Shown: one piece after another, positions 44,130 to 56,170 of the stretch
Position numbering within the stretch: the first letter of the stretch is position 1
Layout of the letters: each line of letters begins with the position of its first letter
Source: Taudactylus pleione
Taxonomy: Eukaryota > Chordata > Amphibia > Anura > Myobatrachidae
Direction of reading: 5' to 3'
NCBI GenBank assembly: GCA_031769625.1
Contig: JAUIMM010000601.1
Location: forward strand, 1,592,501-1,656,500
DNA: 64,000 bases
The notes under the pieces: model-generated
Told to the model about the DNA's origin: nothing
The model's input: the letters and a program-made list of their open reading frames with translations, nothing else
Databases searched by the model: none
Position numbers and translations under genes: made by a program

Positions 44130-45910
44130 ATATATGTGCGGCTAAAGCGCAGACAAACACAGAAAATATTTTTTTATTTTTGCTGGAGAGTAGTGCACTT
44201 TGTGGGTTACACCACCCTTTAAGAAATGAGCCAGCCGGATCTTTACTTATGGGACACAGGCGCACGCTTGGCGCTGCAACTTTGTTGATGCACGTGCAGC
44301 CACAGTGCACAGAGGTCACAAACACAGAAAATATAATTTTTTTTGGTTTGGACTGGAGTGTACTTTGGGGGTTAAAGCACCCTTTAACGGTCAAGCCAGC
44401 CGGCCCTTTTACTTACTGGCGCACGCTTGGCACTACTTTGTTGATGCACGTGCGGCTACTGCGCACACAATTCACAAACACAGAAAAAATATTTTATTTG
44501 GTTTGGAGTGTAGTATGGGGGTTATAGCACCCTTTAACGGTCAAGCAAGCCAGCCCTTTACTTATGACACAGGCGCACGCTTGGCAATACTTTGTTGATG
44601 CACGTGCGGCTACTGCGCACACAATTCAAAAACACAGAAAATATTTTTTTTTTTGGCTTGGACTGGAGTGTACTTTGGGGGTTACAGCACCCTTTAATGG
44701 TCAAGCCAGCCGGCCCTTTACTTATGACACAGGCGCACGCTTGGCACTACTTTGTTGATGCACGTACGGCTACTGCGCACACAATTCACAAACACAGAAA
44801 ATAATTTTTTTTTTGGTTTGGACTGGAGTGTACTTTGGGGGTTACAGCACCCTTTAACGGTCAAGCCAGCCGGCCCATTACTTATGACACAGGCGCACGC
44901 TTGGCACTACTTTGTTGATGCACGTGCGGCTACTGCGCACACAATTCACAAACACAGAAAAAATATTTTGTTATTTGGTTTGGAGTGTACTTTGGGGGTT
45001 ATAGCACCCTTTAACGGTCAAGCCAGCCGGCCCTTTACTTATGACACAGGCGCACGCTTGGCACTACTTTGTTGATGCACGTACGGCTACTGCGCACACA
45101 ATTCACAAACACAGAAAATAAATTTTTTTTTGGTTTGGACAGGAGTGTTCTTTGGGGGTTACAGCAACCTTTAAAGGTCAAGCCAGCTGGCCCTTTACTT
45201 ATGACACAGGCGCACGCTTGGCACAACTTTGTTGATGCACGTGCGGCTACTGCGCACACAATTCACAAACACAGAAAATATAATTTTTTTGGTTTGGAGT
45301 GTACTTTGGGGGTTACAGCACCCTTTAACGGTCAAGCCAGCTGGCCCTTTACTTATGACACAGGCGCACGCTTGGCACTACTTTGTTGATGCACGTGCGG
45401 CTACTGCGCACACAATTCACAAACACAGAAAATATTTTTTATGGGGTTCGGAGTGTACTTTGGGGGTTACAGCACCCTTTAACGGTCAAGCCAGCCGGCC
45501 CTTTACTTATGACACAGGCGCACGCTTGGCACAACTTTGTTGATGCACGTGCGGCTACTGCGCACACAATTCACAAACACAGAAAATATTATTTTTTTGG
45601 TTTGGAGTGTACTTTGGGGGTTACAGCACCCTTTAACGGTCAAGCCAGCTGGCCCTTTACTTATGACACAGGCGCACGCTTGGCACTACTTTGTTGATGC
45701 ACGTGCGGCTACTGCGCACACAATTCACAAACACAGAAAATATTTTTTATGGGGTTTGGAGTGTACTTTGGGGGTTACAGCACCCTTTAACGGTCAAGCC
45801 AGCCGGCCCTTTGCTTATGACACAGGCGCACGCTTGGCACTACTTTGCTACTTTGTTGATGCACGTGCGGCTACTGCGCACACAATTCACAAACACAGAA
45901 AAAATATTAT
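44130..45910. repeat. Type-1 tandem array, copy B, 11 units
   Basis: GCACGCTTGGC cores at about 44266, 44424, 44574, 44733, 44891, 45050, 45210, 45368, 45521, 45677 and 45829. Same unit as in copy A but half the number. Confidence 0.93.
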
Positions 45911-46299
45911 TTTTTTAGCACTTCGGGGGAGCACCCCTGATGGACAGAGCACCCCCTGGACTACACTACAGCACCCCTTTAGGACTGGGACACTGCACTG
46001 GACTTTGGAGTGGACACAGCCCCTATGGAGAACTGACTGCACAACACAGTCCTGCCAGCCCCTATGGACTTTGAAGTAGTGGACACAGCCCCTATTAACA
46101 ACAGCAGCACAGCACAACACAGCCAGCCCCTATGGACTTTGAAGTAGTGGACAACAGCAGCACAGCACAGCACAGCACAGCACAACACTACTCTGCACTA
46201 CACTACACTACACTACACTACACAGCCCAGCCAGCCCTAACTCCCACCCTCCCTCTTCACTGTCCACAGCCGAGTTAGAAAATGGCGCCGACGCGGGTA

Positions 46300-46310
46300 C
46301 CTTATATTGG
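46300..46310 (-). promoter_or_regulatory. TATA box of hAT copy B
   Basis: CCAATATAAGG on the minus strand at the same place as in copy A, followed by GGCGCCATTTT. Confidence 0.5.
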
Positions 46311-46499
46311 ATCCAAAACCTGCGAGACTCGGAAGGCGGGATGATGACGTTTTGCCTCGATTTCAGATCCGAGTCAGGCGGGAAAAGTCGAGCCTGACTC
46401 GGATCTGCCTCGGATTGGGGGGGCTTGGGGGGGGTTCGGATTTCAGAAATCCGAACCCGCTCACCCCTAATATATATATACACATATTTATTATATCAG

Positions 46500-46785
46500 A
46501 ATGAGAAACCATTATTCTCCTACACAGTCAACAACACTGCAAAACTTAATGTCAGTTGCTTGTCTGACATACACAGCAGAAAATTCAAGAGAAGAAGAAT
46601 ATAAGATGTGCTGCTATTACTATGTAGTTTGGTATACTTAATTGATCCACATAACAAACTTCTCTGAATGATAAAAAACATGTATTACACACACAATATA
46701 CAAATTACATATTATCATACAAAGTATCTCTTTGTGGAGAATATAATTCAATAAAATGTTGCAATTCCTGTGACAGCACTTATAA
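46500..46785. other. Unassigned AT-rich sequence
   Basis: Nothing recognised. Confidence 0.45.
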
Positions 46786-46794
46786 CTTGAATGG

Positions 46795-47400
46795 ATGGGA
46801 TATGTTTAGGAAGCCGGCAGCCACAATTCCGACTGCTGGCTTCCCAAATCCTCTATCCCGCCTAGGGTTAAATGACAGGTGTCTAAAATCTAGACGCCTG
46901 TCATTTTCCTGGCGCCGGGAGACAGGCGCCCGGCATCCCGATCGAAGGGATGCCTGGCACTGCGAGCGGACAGCCATGCGGGGGGGGCGCTTAGGTTTTT
47001 GGCACCCGGGGGGGAATTAGGTTAGGCACCCCTCCGGGAGGGTTAGGGTTAGACTAGGGGGAGGGAGGGTTAGGCACCCCTGGGAGGGGCTTAGAGTTAG
47101 GCACCCCCCGGGGGACTTAGGTTTAGGCAGCATGGAAGGGGGGGTGAGGGTTAGGCATTTAGAGGGAGGAGGTTAGGATTAGACACTTGGGGGGGAGGTT
47201 AAGGCTACGCACCCCTAAGGATGGTTAGGGTTAGGGGGTTGGTTAGTATAGTTTATACTTACCTTAGGGATGATTGGGATTTCCAGCACTGTCGGGCTTC
47301 CACTGCCAGGCTCTGCTGTTTTGTTGGGCTGCCACAGCCGGGAATTGAACGGCCGGTCATGCGGCAGCCGGCATTTCATACCGAATGCGAATGGATGTAT
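46795..47400. repeat. Dispersed repeat with internal GGGTTAGG tandem, copy 2
   Basis: Near its ends it has GCCGGCAGCC (46814) and GGCAGCCGGC (about 47360), an inverted pair, then a hairpin with arms ATGACAGGTGTCTA/TAGACGCCTGTCAT, then GGGTTAGG-type units with long G-runs (about 46980-47245). Same order as 31915-32395. The superfamily is not recognised. Confidence 0.7.
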
Positions 47401-48271
47401 CTATAAGATGATACAATTAAGTTGAAATGATCACTGCTTTACACATCACATGGTTTTAGTATCCAATATATTAACTTGAGTATCGGCGTTGTGCTGGTAT
47501 TTGCAGTGCACCGGAGATCCTTTTATTATTGAATAGAAGGAAATGCTGAATATACCTCCATAAGTTCACCTAGACAACACTTAACATGGTGATGTGATAA
47601 ACAATAAAAGTCCCATTTCAATTGGGTATCCAATGTATAAACATGTGTGTTGATGTTTGGCTGGGATCTATGGTGCGCCGGAGTTTCCTTGTAAATTTGT
47701 ATGTAGCGCTGTGTGTAATGAGAGGAATTACTGGAATAGCACTCCACACAGTGATAACATATGTGGCCAGAGTCACCTCATGGTGGCAGGGCTGAGTAGC
47801 AGCTGCAAGCAAAGCACGTACCTGACCGACATCGTGGTTTACCAGTGGTCTTGTGTCTCCACTGGTGATGCAATTTCCACGCACTGCCCCACGTCCTGAC
47901 TGCCAGATAGTTGTGCTCTGAAGTGGGCCGACACCTCTCCATGCACAGATTCCAAAGTTGTGGTGAATAGCAATTGGTAGCAATGGGTAGCCAAAAGTCC
48001 ACTCCATGTTAAAACAGGCACTGGTCACAGTGTATTAAACCCCTTTGACACGTTTTGTTCCCCGCTTGGAGCTTTTTCAAGATTGAAAAAGATGCCCGGT
48101 GCTGGCCAAGTTATACGAGGGCTAGCAGGTCTCATGCACCCTGTGTAACTCGACTCATAAAGCACAGAGAATAGACAAGGAAGGACATATCTATAGTTAT
48201 TATCCTTAACATACATTTGCTCCTGCCCTATACCAGTTGTAACAGATACACCTCCAAAGGATTTACATGTA
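47401..48271. other. Unassigned, probably old repeat
   Basis: No gene. The phrases TGCACCGGAGATCCTTTTA and TGCGCCGGAGTTTCCTTGT, about 150 bp apart, may be an old duplication. GACACGTTTTGTTCCCCGCT and TTTTTCAAGATTGAAAAAG near 48047-48090 look like a repeat end. Confidence 0.4.
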
Positions 48272-48753
48272 GGGACCTGATTCAGAGATAAATACAAATC
48301 CAATATTTATGCAGTAGACCAATTATCAGTAAACTGTGCATGCGTTAAGTCGCACGAGGCATGCGTCAAGGTACCGTTATTTCTCACTGTGACTTTTTAC
48401 CAACAGTATGAATGACAGCCATGGATTGTTTGTGGGAGATGACAGGGGTGGCATCAAAAACGTAGGTGTGGGATAGCATTTTCGGGGCATGTCAAACCCT
48501 GTGACTGCAATTCCATCCATATGCAATAAAAAGAGCTCTAGTGTCTCATTACATACGACAATTCTGCACAACCATAGGGTTACTTAGATGTTTGATTATC
48601 GAAGGATCTGCATCTGATGCTGCATCTTAGTACGCAATCACTTGGACTAGCGATGCCGCCTGTAGGCATCTCTACACAATAGCAGGCAGCTGCAACATTT
48701 GGGTACAAAGAAGCAGTCATGACGAGATTAGTGTACATTTCTGAATCAGGCCC
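48272..48753. mobile_element. 482-bp MITE of the GGGCCTGATTCAG family
   Basis: Left GGGACCTGATTCAGAG, right inverted GGGCCTGATTCAGA. The flanks do not match clearly (GTA or TAG against TTG), so the target copy has decayed or the boundary is off by a base. Confidence 0.7.
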
Positions 48754-49120
48754 TTGACTTGCACTATGCTTTGCAAGGAGGTATATTTTTAGCTCGCCAC
48801 CATTAGTCCCAATACCTTTTTATTAGGTTTTTTTTTTTTACCAAAAATTTATATGAACAAGTTAAAAGTCCATTGAATTCCACATACACAAAGGGGAAAA
48901 CGTCACTAATATGCAGCTGAAATATTAAGTAGCACGACCTAGAACTTGCAGAAGGCAGTAGAGGACATTGATAAAATAATTAAGTGCAATATTAACCTGT
49001 GGCAGGTGAGTGCATGAGCGCTACTGATTTCACTTTTGTTTGACTAATACCCAGTGTGTACTATTTTGTGTTATTTGTTTTATTTTCCAAAGACCTTAGA
49101 GAAGTGTTGATGAATTACAA

Positions 49121-49680
49121 GGGGGTAGTATGGCCAGCTTCTTTTGCTAACCTTGTCAGGAATCCACAGAAACATTGTATTCATTTATGACTTTTTCTCT
49201 TTTCAGTTGCTGAAAAACAAATCTCACAAGGCCAATCTCATATCTCAAATGAAACTTTTTAAATAAATCAATCAACCAATGCTTTACCTGCTTGTCCCTC
49301 GACATTCTCCACTTCCATTTCCCTGTACTGCCCTCAGGCCTGTAAGCTAGTTCTCCTCATACTCAGGCTCCCTAGTGCACCTCATTAATGTACTACAGAG
49401 GTTGTTACCAGTAGCACCACAACAACTGCCAGTGAGTCCCAGGTGGCAATGTTTATCAACGTTTGAAAGGACAGTTGGTGTGGCTCCCCTATTTGAATTT
49501 TGGACAGTACTGCAGCCCCACCTCTGGAGCCACAACTGGTTGTTACCCAATTAGGAAGGAGGGAGTAGTATGGCCAGCTTCACTTGCAACTCTTGTCAGG
49601 AATCCTTGGCTATATTAACAACATTGTATTCTTTTGTGGCCTTTTCTCTTCTTAGTTGCTGAAAAACAGATCTCACAAGC
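49121..49680. repeat. Direct duplication of a ~115-bp segment, 440 bp apart
   Basis: GTAGTATGGCCAGCTTC at 49125 recurs at 49565; both run through CTTGTCAGGAATCC, ACATTGTATTC and TTGCTGAAAAACA.ATCTCAC. Differences are about one in ten. No gene in between. Confidence 0.8.
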
Positions 49681-49989
49681 CTACATTTCAATGATTCATA
49701 GAGATGTCATATTCTTTTAAACTGCTGTGTGTTTGTGTCGCTGCTCTGTTGCTTAGTTTAGCCAGTCAGCCTTTGGCCAATATGGGTGAAAACAATATGG
49801 TGAGCTGTGAGGTAGTCAAAATTGACTGGTAATGACTGGATATTAATGTTATTGAGGGTAATAATAGTTTAGAAAAAAACATGCCCAAAGTACATGAATT
49901 TAGAAAAAATAAAGAAGGATTTCAAAAAGTATCTGTGGGACCCTCAAAGTTATGTTTAAGCAGGAAAGTCTAATGCATTGACACCTTGA

Positions 49990-52900
49990 TAAATACAATA
50001 ATAATTTAATCTAGGACAAATATTTAAGTGAATACCAGTCAGTCTTTTCAAAAATCTTGAAAATTTGATTTTGCGTAGACATATCAAGTCTATCTATATA
50101 TGTATTTCCCAATTTGCATAAAATTTCTCAACTCCTTTATTGAAATCTGGGAGAGTGGAGCATCTGTAAAAATAGAGAAACTGCAACATCGTATGCTTGA
50201 CCTCGGTTAGGGATGGTGCTGATTTAAATGTCCAATGAATTAAATATAATTTTTCCCCAGAGTTATCCATGTGGTAAAAAGAGGCAGTATAACTTTGTTT
50301 TGAAGTTTAAAATCCCATCACTTAAAATTTAAGCAAAGGTAGACCATTGGATCAGATTGTATATGTATAGAGAATTTTAGAATAATGTAATCAAGCATTT
50401 TATTCCAGAATTGTTTAAACTTTTCTGCTTTCCCTCATACAATGTATAAAATTTGCTGTGGCCATTTCACATTTTAAATATGCACCCATTTCATTAGGTA
50501 TCATATGATGACATTGTAAAGGAGTAATATAAGCTCTATGGAGCATGTGAAAGTGTATCTCCTGTAGATATGCCAATTGTAGGTTTCTTAAAGTTTTATC
50601 TCAGTGGTAAAACAAATCAGAAATCTTCAGGAATATCTGGTTGCCACTTATTAAACAGAACGTTCCATTAAGAAGCAGAAGTATGTGGGAGAAGATAACA
50701 ATATAATATAAAGTTATTTTTATAAAAGTGTTATTATTGAGAAGTTTAAGCAATGAGCCCAAGGGATCTCGTTCAGATGAGGTATTGGGGGAAAGGTGAG
50801 ATTAAGATATATAATGTCTAATTTGTAAATACTGTACATGTAGAATCGCTGTTTAGGGAGTTGGAATTTATGTTGAAATTCCATGAAGGAGTATAGAACC
50901 CCTTCTGGGTCAAATACCTTGAATGAACAAGAGAGCCCTTTGTCTCTCCAAAAGATAAAGGATGAGTTGGTCAATGATAGAGGGAAGGGTTTCCCCAAAG
51001 TGGTAAATATTGTTTCATAAGATGATTCCTTTGAAATTTTTACTGATAGACAACCAGTCAAAATAGGTATCACTAAAGATAATATTGTTTGTGAAACCTT
51101 AAGCGATATCTGGGGTTTTGGATTGTTGTAGAGCTCCTAAAAAAACAAAGCTATATTTAAGGCTTTGTTAGTATGTTTGTTTTTCTTCAATAGCCAGTCA
51201 CTATTATAGAAAAAGATCACTAGTGAATAAGTGGCAAAATCTGATGCTCCTAGACCTCTTTCATTATGAGATGTTTTTAATTTTTGCCTTGCTATTATAT
51301 TTTGACACAAAAATGTTGAAATTAGGGCCTCCAATTTAGAGATATCTGAATTTGTTAAGGAAATAGATAACATCTGCATAAAATAAAAAAAATGGAAAAT
51401 AATACATTTGATAACTGCCTCCAGTCTAGTAAAGACAGGAGCAAGGATTTCCAGTTGTTGAGCAAGAGATAAATTTTGGCTATAGCCGAAGTGTAGTTTA
51501 TGTTGTAAAGAGAGCAAAGGTCCTAACTGATATAAACCACAAGATATTTAATTTGGGAAGGAGAAATTTTAAATATAGAAGTTTCTGGAATTTTGGATAC
51601 TGTCAAATGAGGACCACTAATTAGAAGGATTTCAGATTTGACAACATTGGCCCTCATTCAGAGCCGTACGCTCTGAGCAGAGCGCACGCTCTGAATGAGG
51701 GCCAGGCTCCATTTTCATGGAGCATCCTCCTGGACGCTCGTATAGCTGTGGGTCACCACCCACAGGCTATACGAGCGTGCATTTTGATGGCCGCGATGGT
51801 CGTGACCATCGCGACCATCGAAATTGCGAGCCGGAGCCTGCAGTTGAGGTTTTCAACCGCAAGCTCCGGAGTGATTTTGGCTCTATCAGAGCCAAAATCA
51901 CTCCCACTGACATCACTAGTGATGTCAGTGGGCCGGCTTCTGACGGGAGGCGTTCCCGTGGGAATGCCCCCGTCAGGGTGGCACACCCCCGGCACGCCTA
52001 CCAAAGGGGGCGTGCTGTCAATCAACATTGACAGCACGCCCCCTTTGATCGGACACAACGAGCGAAGGAAAGTCCTTCGCTCGTCGTGTCTGTCGCATGC
52101 GCACGACGGAGCTCCCTCCGTCGTGCGCATGCTCAGTGCAGACCATCGACCCACTTGCGAGCGGACAGCCGCTCGCGAGTGGGTCTGAATCAGGCCCATT
52201 GTTCCTATAGCCTGCAATAGAACCAAATTTTGTGATGAAATCGATTACTGCTGGAAGTGATAGTTTCAGGTCTGAAAGGATGAGAAGTGTATCATCTGTG
52301 AACATGCAAGTTTCAGGTCAACATTATCAATAGCAATTCCCCATATCAGTGAAGAAGAATGGATCATGACTGCCAGAGGTTCTATCACCATGGCAAAAAG
52401 CAATGGCTATAGGGGCATCCCTGTCTAGTTTCTTTGTTGATTAACAATGGAGAAGAGAGGTAACCATTTCTAGATACCTGTAAGTATGGTGAGGTGTACT
52501 GTGTGTGGAAAATGTTAATTAATAGCTCAGGATAGCCAAAATTTTGGAGTTTGCTGAAAAGATAAGGCTATAGTATGAAGTTAAAAGTCTTCTCTGCATC
52601 TAAAGTTACAAATATATTAGATTCAGGATAAAAAAAATTAGAAATGGAACTCACATGCCCAAAATAACTCTCCAGACTGTAACATCTGAGTGTCTGCCCC
52701 ATATAAATTCTGTCTGATCAGTATGGATAATAGCAGGCAGCATTGTTTTCAAACTCTCTGCTAGGATTTTTGTAAATAGTTTAGAATTAATCATTAAGAG
52801 GGAGATTGGCCTACAGTATTTGATCCTGTAGTGAATGATCCTTTCCCAATTTGGGAGGACTTTGATGACTGCAGAAGTGAAATATATTGGGATAGTTTTG

Positions 52901-53235
52901 TGTTCTGTTATGTGATTGAAAAGGGAGATCAACGAATAACCAATTCTAGGAGCCAAGATCTTATAAAACTCACAGAAAAGTTATCAGACCTGTTTTATTG
53001 CTGTTTCAAACTTTGGTTGGCTTTATTGATCTCCTCTAAAGTAATCGGCTCAGTCAAAATGTGTTCCATTGCAAAGAAAACTTGTGGGAGGGGAAATTCA
53101 TTCTAGAATGAGATAGTAGTAGAAGGTATATTGTGTGAATTGGTGATTGCCGTACTCTGCAAGAGAATTTCAGACAGGAGGAGGAAGGAAAATCTGTGGG
53201 GGGAAAATAGTTGATGATACAGCAGCAGGCAGCAC
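49990..53235 (-). mobile_element. L1/Tx1-like LINE remnant (ORF2 reverse transcriptase to C terminus)
   Basis: On the minus strand, from about 53090: EINKA..., AFYK-like start of the RT domain, PIYFTSAVIKVLPNWE, YCRPISLLMINSKLFTKILA, PAIIHTDQTEFIWGR, then FTDDTLLIL (catalytic box, usually F/YADD), AGYRNN continuing as VVKSEIL after the MITE, FYFMQMLSISLT, HNERGLGASDF and NDWLL-like C-terminal motifs, and finally HHMIPNEMGAYLKC near 50490. Many stops and frameshifts mark an old copy. The 5' part (ORF1, endonuclease) is absent. Limits are approximate. Confidence 0.75.
51649..52197. mobile_element. 549-bp hairpin-chain MITE in the LINE, TSD ATT
   Basis: Left GGCCCTCATTCAGAG immediately folds back on CTCTGAATGAGGGCC (51688-51702). 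Right inverted GGGCCTGATTCAGACCC. ATT on both sides (51646-51648, 52198-52200). Removing it rejoins the L1 KSEIL motif. Internal hairpins as at 39361-39910, including arms ACGCTCGTATAGC/GCTATACGAGCGT. Confidence 0.9.
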
Positions 53236-53313
53236 TCCTCAATACTTAAGGATATCCACATAGTATGCAGGTGCCTTCACGATCCATCACCATCATGTGT
53301 TAGACATACAGAA

Positions 53314-53507
53314 ACCGAATGGATGGCGGCACTCAGTGCAAGAAATGAGACACATGCAGCAGTTTAGGAATTACCAAAGTTTCAATGCTAAAGGTATTAT
53401 TGTCAGGGTGCACCCTAATGAAAATGTCTTTAGCATTGAAACATTGGTAATTCCTAAACTGCTGCATGTGTCTTTTTTCTTGCACTGAGTGTCGCCGTCC
53501 ATTCGGT
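53314..53507. mobile_element. 194-bp fold-back element
   Basis: Left arm starts ACCGAATGGATGGCGGCAC; right arm ends with its near-perfect inverse, GTCGCCGTCCATTCGGT. Arms are about 85 bp with few mismatches, the centre near 53400-53420. It abuts a TA run on the right; a TA target would fit Tc1/mariner-type MITEs (inference). Confidence 0.75.
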
Positions 53508-53534
53508 ATATATATATATATACATATATATATT

Positions 53535-53616
<82 letters not shown>

Positions 53617-53620
53617 CAGT
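53507..53620. repeat. (TA)n followed by (GATA)n
   Basis: About 65 bp of TA-rich repeat and about 35 bp of GATA. Confidence 0.95.
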
Positions 53621-54319
53621 TCTCGAAGTGTGCAGGTATGCAACGGTGTGGAATACCGGCACTTCAAGCACTGAACACATTTTTTTTTCTTAAAGATGCT
53701 GGGACAGTCACTGACATACTGCTCACAGACTCACACAACAGGACAGTCCCTAAAGCCAGCCGCACAAACACAACTGCGGCTTGCTATAGGGGCTATCCTC
53801 CTGTGACAGTCTGAGAGCAGTGCATATCACTCACTGTAAATGCTGGAGTCAGGCAAAGTGCTGCTAATGCCACTCCCCCACCGGTGCCCATCCCCTGCCC
53901 AGGGCCATCTCTTACTATGATGGGCGCCGCCCCCCCTACTTGCTGCCGTGGCCAATAACAGCCACCACTCTCCGGACCAATATAGTGCACTGAAGCCATG
54001 GCCGGAAACAGCTGCAACCACCCAATGCTGGCAAGCTGCCAACATCCCCGGACACCCAGAGCATGCATTGCGGCCACTGGCAGATAACAGATGCCACCCC
54101 CATGGGGCACCATAGAGTAGCTTGCACTGCAGCCACAGCCTCCTTGAGCACAGCTGCGCTCAGCTGGGTGATGTGCAGCTCTTTCCCTCTGTCTGTCCTG
54201 ACTCCTGATAGAAGCAGCGATAAGGTGGCATTTGCCACAGCCTAATATTATGTTGCAATGAACTTGTATAAGAACATACTTTAGTTACATAATCATTGCT
54301 TTTTACTAGTAGAGTGTAC
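53621..54319. other. Unassigned, GC-richer sequence
   Basis: No gene with recognisable domains; frames overlap on both strands. Possibly an old non-autonomous element (GCCCAGGGCCATCTCTTACT near 53898), not assigned. Confidence 0.4.
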
Positions 54320-54322
54320 AGT

Positions 54323-54818
54323 GGGCCTGATTCAGCACAGATCGCAATTGCAAGAGCGTACGCAGACAGCCAATTGTTGCATACTGTGCATGCGTATGCA
54401 CTGTAGTGTGCATGCTCGACAGCAGCATTGCAATCATGCAGAGTGAGTGACAGGTAGTCAGCATTTGTCGATGGTGATTGGAGGTTGGTCAGAGAAACAC
54501 TGGTGTGCCAGTCCTATTTAAACACTGTTACAAGGGCATGCATAAATTATTCACTGCCACGGTATATGCTTCTAGAGTTCTTACTGCATGCAAAGAGGTT
54601 AGGCAATTTCTGAGTAAGGTCAGACCTTCTGTAATTGTGCATGAGGGGCCGATGTTCCTTATATATATGCAGCACTAAAATGTATTATGGATGTGAGATA
54701 GGTGTAGTGGGCATCTCTATGCTGGCTGTGCAACAGCTTTACGATTGCAAACATTAGCATATTTTTGCAGCAATCCTGCACGCATGATGGCAATAGCAAT
54801 CTGTAGTGAATCAGGCCA
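54323..54818. mobile_element. 496-bp MITE of the GGGCCTGATTCAG family, TSD AGT
   Basis: Left GGGCCTGATTCAGC, right inverted TGGCCTGATTCAC, flanked by AGT (54320-54322, 54819-54821). Internal layout as in 26085-26605. Confidence 0.82.
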
Positions 54819-54928
54819 AGTGCAGTTGCAAATGGTGAGAGATGAAAGGAAAAAATGAGAGATGCATGCATGACTCGCCCCCTTACCCCCACTTAAAATT
54901 GGAAAATTTCCCACTTCGGTCACTGTAT

Positions 54929-54936
54929 ACACATAC

Positions 54937-54995
<59 letters not shown>
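54929..54995. repeat. (TA)n microsatellite, target of hAT copy C
   Basis: Nearly pure TA run ending at the TAGGTATGAGC terminus. Confidence 0.95.
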
Positions 54996-55156
54996 TAGGT
55001 ATGAGCGGGTTCAGATTTCTGAAATCCAAACTCCCCCGAGCCCCCCCGATCTGAGCCGGGAACCGAGTCAGGCTCAGGTTTTCCCAACTGGCTCGGATCT
55101 GAACTCGAGGCAAAACGTCATCATCCCGCTGTCGGATTCTCGTGGGTTTTGGATTC

Positions 55157-55164
55157 TATAAAAG
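55157..55164 (+). promoter_or_regulatory. TATA box of hAT copy C
   Basis: TATAAAAG, followed by GCGCCATTTTTCACTCTGGC, the conserved block downstream of the TATA box in all copies. Confidence 0.65.
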
Positions 55165-55399
55165 GTGCCCGCATCTGCGCCATTTTTCACTCTGGCTGTG
55201 GACAGTGTAGGGAGAGGGTGGGGATTTGCTGTACTGGTGTTCTGTTGTCCATGGGGGCTGTGTCCAAAGTCCATAGGGGCTGGCTGGGCTGTGTTGTGCA
55301 GTGCTGTTGTCCCATTAAGGCTGTAGTCCTAAAGAGGTGCTGTAATGTTGTCCAGGAGGTGCTCTGTCCATCAGGGGTGCTCCCCCTAAGTACAAAAAA

Positions 55400-56155
55400 A
55401 ATGTTAGCAGCGCCATGCGTGAGTCTGTGTCATAAGTCAAGGGCCGGCTGGTCTGTTGAAGGGTGGTGTAACCCCCAAAGTGCTCCAAAAAATAAAAAAA
55501 TATATTTTTCTGTGTTTTTGACTTGTGTGCACGTTAGCCACATGTGCATCAATAAAGTAACCGCACCAAGCGTGCACCTGTGTCATAAGTCAATGGCCGG
55601 GTGGCTCATCTGCTGAAGGGTATTGTAACCCCCAAAGTGCCGGAAAAATAAAAATAAAATATTTTTCTCTCTTTGTGACTTATCTGTGGCGCTTCTTAGC
55701 CGCACGTGCATCAACAAAGTAGCAGTGCCAAGCGTGCACCTGTGTCATAAGTCAAAGGCCAGCTGGTTTGTCTACTGAAGGGTGGTGGCTCCCCCAAAGT
55801 GCCGGAAAAAAATTAAATCAAGTTTTGTTTCTGTGTTTGTGACTTGTGTTCAGCACTCCTAAGCCACACGTGCATCAACAAAGTAGCAGCGCCAAGCATG
55901 TGCCTGTGTCATAAGTCAAGGGCCAGCTGGCTCATCTGTTGAAGGGTGATGTAACCTCCAAAGTTCTGGAAAAAAATTAAAATACATTATTTTTCTGTGT
56001 TTGTGACTTGTGTGCACCTTAGCCGCATGTGCATCAACAAAGAGGCAGTGCCAAGCATGCACCTGTGTCATCTCTTGAAGCGTGGTTTTACCCCCCACTG
56101 GAAGAAAATAAAAAATAAAGCTTTTTTTGTGTTTGTGTGCGCCTTAGCCGCACAT
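55400..56155. repeat. Type-1 tandem array, copy C, about five units
   Basis: AAGCGTGCACCTGTGTCATA motifs near 55417 (partial), 55569, 55730, 55888 and 56052. These units are more diverged from each other than those in copies A, B and D, as expected of an older or less homogenised array. Confidence 0.88.
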
Positions 56156-56170
56156 ATCAATATCATATAA

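Larger units (their letters stand above)
40837..46469 (-). mobile_element. hAT DNA transposon, copy B, complete ends, deleted transposase
   Basis: Ends TAGGGGTGTGCACCGGCC (40837) and, inverted, TAGGGGTGAGCGGGTTCG (46469). ATATATAT flanks both sides, compatible with an 8-bp target copy although the (AT)n context makes this ambiguous. Minus-strand order: palindromic end, TATA box (46300-46310), CAG-rich leader, 11 type-1 units, a transposase N-terminal piece, the type-2 array, a transposase C-terminal piece, 3' end with CGTGTTTTGGATCTGGAT repeats. The BED finger and catalytic core are absent, so it is non-autonomous. Confidence 0.92.

Noticed and set aside
47221..48303. Several 60-136 aa frames
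   Set aside because: No domain; overlapping on both strands in repeat-like DNA.
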